A stretch of 37,090 nucleotides of DNA from Myxococcota bacterium (GTDB lineage Bacteria > Myxococcota_A > Bradymonadia > UBA7976 > UBA1532). This document shows, piece by piece, positions 35,045 through 37,090 of this stretch. Made by a program: the position numbers and the translations under genes. The stretch's first letter is position 1, and every line of letters begins with the position of its first letter. The stretch lies in NCBI GenBank assembly GCA_018813065.1, contig JAHJCH010000343.1:1-37090 (forward strand), in the 5' to 3' direction. Below the pieces are notes generated by a model. The model was not told the origin of the DNA. It did not search any database and saw nothing but the letters and a program-made list of their open reading frames with translations.

Positions 35045-35524
35045 GATCTGCGCCAGATCAACCTGACGCAGCGCCTCGCGGATCAGCTGGGAGCGGCTCA
35101 TCCGCGTCAAGCCCCTCGCCTTCGCCGCCTTGACCAAGGCGTCAAGCTGCTCAAGATCCTGGGTGTACAAGCTGATTGAGATGACCTTGTAGTGCGAGGG
35201 CCGCTGCCGAGGCTCGGGGGGGGGCTCGGCCTGCATTGGGGGGCGCTGGGGCACCGGATCATCCTTGATCACGATGTGCTGCCCCCCGATGGACTCGAAG
35301 AAGAAGTCATCAAAGAGCTCGGACATCTGCTCGGACACGACGTGGCGATGTGGGGGCTGGGCGATGGGCGACACCCCCTCCTCGGCGCGCCGCTTCTCCT
35401 CCTTGGGCGCAGGCTTGACGCGAGGCGCCTTGCCGCGCGCATCGGGCGGCTGACGCGGTGCCTCTTCAAGGCGCTGCTTGACGTTTTTTGTGCTCGGAGT
35501 CGAATTAGGCGTGCGCTCGCTCAA
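35030..35524 (-). CDS. ribbon-helix-helix DNA-binding protein, probable ParA partner
   Basis: The 164-residue protein starts at a TTG (35524) that has AAAAGGAG seven bases upstream, inside the end of the parA-like gene (20-base overlap), so translation is coupled. Residues 1-110 are disordered, rich in Pro, Arg, Lys and Glu, with one conserved-looking acidic patch (SELFDDFFFESIGGQHIVI). The C-terminal 50 residues read KVISISLYTQDLEQLDALV, then RGLTRMSRSQLIREALRQV: a beta strand, a helix, and SRSQLIREAL, which matches the ribbon-helix-helix pattern of CopG/ParG/Omega-type DNA binders. RHH proteins commonly serve as centromere-binding partners of ParA ATPases. It converges with rpoZ. Whether it segregates DNA or another cargo is unknown. 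Confidence 0.75.
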   Translation of the reverse strand: MSERTPNSTPSTKNVKQRLEEAPRQPPDARGKAPRVKPAPKEEKRRAEEGVSPIAQPPHRHVVSEQMSELFDDFFFESIGGQHIVIKDDPVPQRPPMQAEPPPEPRQRPSHYKVISISLYTQDLEQLDALVKAAKARGLTRMSRSQLIREALRQVDLAQIPPQR

Positions 35525-36584
35525 CGAATGGCTCCTTTTGCTCCGAGGATGTTGAGGGTAGATCGCACAGCTCTAAGACTCGCTCGACCAAGCGCATATA
35601 ATCTTCAGAGCCCTTGGACTTGGGCGCATATTCGAAGATCGTTTGTTTGTGGCTTGGCGCCTCCTTTAATCGAGTATTCGATCGAATCGGAGGTAAAACG
35701 CGGTCATTAAAGTATGCTTCGAGTGTCTGAACAGCCTCTATTGAAATGCGGGTTTGTTTATTATAAAACGTGGGCACAACGCCAAGAATACTCACAGGTT
35801 GAAGCAATAACTCATTAACCTTCTTCAAGGTTCTTAAGATTTGCTTAACGCCTACGAGCGAAAGATAATCACAAGAAACGGGGATTAAGAGATTATCTGC
35901 ATAAGTCAACGCATTTTGATTGAGGATAGATAAGCTCGGGCCACAATCCATGATCACAAAATCATAATTCGTGACGCTCTTCATGCGCTCACTGAGCACC
36001 TTGTAGCGATCACGCGTGTTGACCAAGCGCGTCTCGGCTTGAGCCAGCGAGGTGTTGCTGATCAAGGCGTCGAGGTTTTGATTGACGTTGATGATCGCGT
36101 CTGTGGGGTGCATGCCCTCGACGAGGATGCTGTAGACCGTGCGATCAGATCGCAGGCCCAAGGAGACGGCCACGTTGCCTTGAGCGTCGAGATCGATGAG
36201 CAGCACTCGATAGCCCTTGGTGGCGAGGCCCGCCGCCAGGTTGACGCTCGTGGTGGTCTTGCCTGTCCCGCCCTTCTGGTTAAGGACGGCGATGCGCCGG
36301 ATCTCGCGGCTGCGCCGCTGGACCCCCGCCAGCCCCGTCGTGCGGCACGTCTGAGAGCAAAAATAGTGAGCGAGGCCGTCGATCTGTGACTGCTGATAGG
36401 CGAACTGAAGCTCAAACTGAGCGCCACAAACAGAGCAGGTTTTTTGTTGGGCCGAGAAGAGGTGCTTCTCATGGCAGGGCTGTGAACAAAAGTAGAGGTT
36501 CCCCTCAGGCGTTCGATTGATCTGGTATGCAAACCTCAACTCGAACTGGGCCCCACAGATGCTGCACGTGTGGGCTGTCGCCAT
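35505..36584 (-). CDS. ParA-family ATPase with two N-terminal zinc-finger motifs
   Basis: The ATG at 36584 is preferred to the GTG three bases upstream because GGAG precedes it at seven bases (359 residues). Residues 1-85 hold two similar zinc-finger-like units, C7-x2-C10...FC33SQPC37 and C50-x2-C53...FC76SQTC80, each with GAQFEL after the first Cys pair; they resemble MYM/TRASH 'FCS' fingers. From residue 95 a full ParA domain follows: deviant Walker A QKGGTGKTT, LLIDLDAQGN, Walker B FVIMDCGPS, and the PVSCDYLSLVG and KEAPSHKQTI regions. It should be an ATP-driven DNA-binding dimer that positions cargo. The zinc units may bind protein or nucleic acid. It is cotranscribed with the RHH gene. 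The central portion is more AT-rich than the neighbours. Confidence 0.88.
   Translation of the reverse strand: MATAHTCSICGAQFELRFAYQINRTPEGNLYFCSQPCHEKHLFSAQQKTCSVCGAQFELQFAYQQSQIDGLAHYFCSQTCRTTGLAGVQRRSREIRRIAVLNQKGGTGKTTTSVNLAAGLATKGYRVLLIDLDAQGNVAVSLGLRSDRTVYSILVEGMHPTDAIINVNQNLDALISNTSLAQAETRLVNTRDRYKVLSERMKSVTNYDFVIMDCGPSLSILNQNALTYADNLLIPVSCDYLSLVGVKQILRTLKKVNELLLQPVSILGVVPTFYNKQTRISIEAVQTLEAYFNDRVLPPIRSNTRLKEAPSHKQTIFEYAPKSKGSEDYMRLVERVLELCDLPSTSSEQKEPFVERAHA
35532..35539 (-). promoter_or_regulatory. ribosome binding site of the RHH gene inside parA
   Basis: On the minus strand AAAAGGAG, then CCATTCG, then TTG. The site lies within the last codons of the ParA gene and supports the TTG start and translational coupling. 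Confidence 0.7.
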
Positions 36585-36616
36585 CACTCTGCTCCGCGTA
36601 ATCGGTCGTGTACTTC

Positions 36617-36643
36617 ATTATCCTCGTCAAGCCTCGCTGTCAA
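36617..36643 (-). promoter_or_regulatory. candidate promoter of the parA-RHH operon
   Basis: On the minus strand a perfect TTGACA is followed after 15 bases by GATAAT (five of six matches to TATAAT), 33 bases before the parA ATG. The spacing is a little short but both hexamers are good. Confidence 0.42.
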
Positions 36644-36684
36644 CGGAGGTGCTTCGCCCGCTGTCGGGGCACGCGCTGAGGGCG

Positions 36685-37090
36685 CTAAAGCCGCAGGCTG
36701 ACAAAGAGATCAGGGGCCGCGCGCGCCACCGAGGCCATGATCGAGGCGGCCAGGCGCCCCGCCGTCGCCCCGCGCCAAGACCAGCCCAGCCCCGCATAAG
36801 CGGCGACTCCCTTCTTTTGTACAGGGTCGAAGTCAACGCCCCCCTCGATCTCCACGCCGCCCAGCGGCGCGCGCGTCGCCAGCGTCACCGCCTGCCCTCG
36901 CCAGGGCGCGGGCGCGGCATAGAGAAAGAGATCATCGATCCAAGCCTCCTGTGCGGTGTACTCGACCCAACCCAGCGTCAGGCGTCGCCGCTCACCGAGG
37001 CTCAACGCGGCGTGGCGACGCCAGGGGCTCAGCGCGCCTTGGAGGCTCAAGGGGCCGCGCCCCAGCGGCGGCGCGTAGTCGAGGCGCGCC
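36685..37090 (-). CDS. C-terminal part of a possible beta-barrel outer-membrane protein, partial
   Basis: The frame is open through the right edge, so the 5' end is outside the window; the TTG at 37050 in the ORF track is an internal Leu codon. About 134 residues are visible. They show alternating hydrophobic and polar residues (GLGWSWRGATAGRLAASIMAS, AVTLATRAPLGGVEIEGGVD) and end in LFVSLRL, compatible with the last strands of an outer-membrane beta-barrel. The size and ending would suit a large barrel such as LptD, but I cannot assign it. It is 100 bases downstream of the parA start region, on the same strand and upstream of parA. Confidence 0.5.
   Translation of the reverse strand, partial: ARLDYAPPLGRGPLSLQGALSPWRRHAALSLGERRRLTLGWVEYTAQEAWIDDLFLYAAPAPWRGQAVTLATRAPLGGVEIEGGVDFDPVQKKGVAAYAGLGWSWRGATAGRLAASIMASVARAAPDLFVSLRL

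Overview
The window is about 37 kb of GC-rich bacterial chromosome (about 65% GC by eye) with dense, mostly convergent or overlapping genes. The content suggests a Gram-negative member of the Myxococcota/'Deltaproteobacteria' (possibly Bradymonadia-like). Reasons are many lipoprotein signal peptides, an AgmX/PglI-type C-terminal domain, Cys-rich linker repeats in a secreted enzyme, a type IV pilin, PilZ and TPR proteins, and a fused cbb3 oxidase CcoNO. The taxonomy is inference; there is no rRNA or tRNA gene in the window.

Layout. (1) 1-1189, minus: a lipoprotein followed by a GspH-like pseudopilin that runs off the left edge. (2) 1346-4018, plus: a ParB-like-domain protein, EpmA (EF-P lysyltransferase) and BirA (biotin ligase), with epmA and birA overlapping. 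(3) 4167-10344: envelope proteins, namely a secreted HEAT-repeat protein, a lipoprotein with a DGGAK repeat linker and AgmX/PglI-type tail, a TPR protein, a lipoprotein with a degenerate NodB (deacetylase-like) domain, and a possible outer-membrane protein. (4) 10363-14940, minus: a 1525-residue double BadF/HgdC-type activase fused to HgdB-like domains. (5) 15220-18716: a secreted metallophosphoesterase, converging on a large FlgO/CsgG-like lipoprotein and a PilZ protein. (6) 18856-22868, minus: gyrA, atpZ, atpI and atpB; the c subunit is absent. (7) 22997-25438, minus: a type IV pilin whose stop codon overlaps the start of a lone FlhA/SctV-family export-gate gene. The pilin carries a one-base frameshift. 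(8) 25681-26748: a TonB-family protein. (9) 26749-31558, minus: the cbb3 oxidase cluster ccoS-ccoNO-ccoQ-ccoP-ccoG, including two genes too short for the ORF track. (10) 31892-34621, plus: a GH13 amylase-like lipoprotein with two starch/glycogen-binding-like domains. (11) 34733-35020: rpoZ with a TTG start. (12) 35030-36584, minus: a ParA ATPase with two N-terminal zinc-finger motifs, overlapping a ribbon-helix-helix partner. (13) the C-terminal end of a possible beta-barrel protein at the right edge.

The genes combine housekeeping functions (gyrase, omega, biotin ligase, EF-P modification, part of F0, microaerobic respiration) with lineage-specific envelope proteins. The least ordinary parts are the zinc-finger ParA/RHH pair, the pilin coupled to an isolated type III export gate, and several unusual multidomain lipoproteins.
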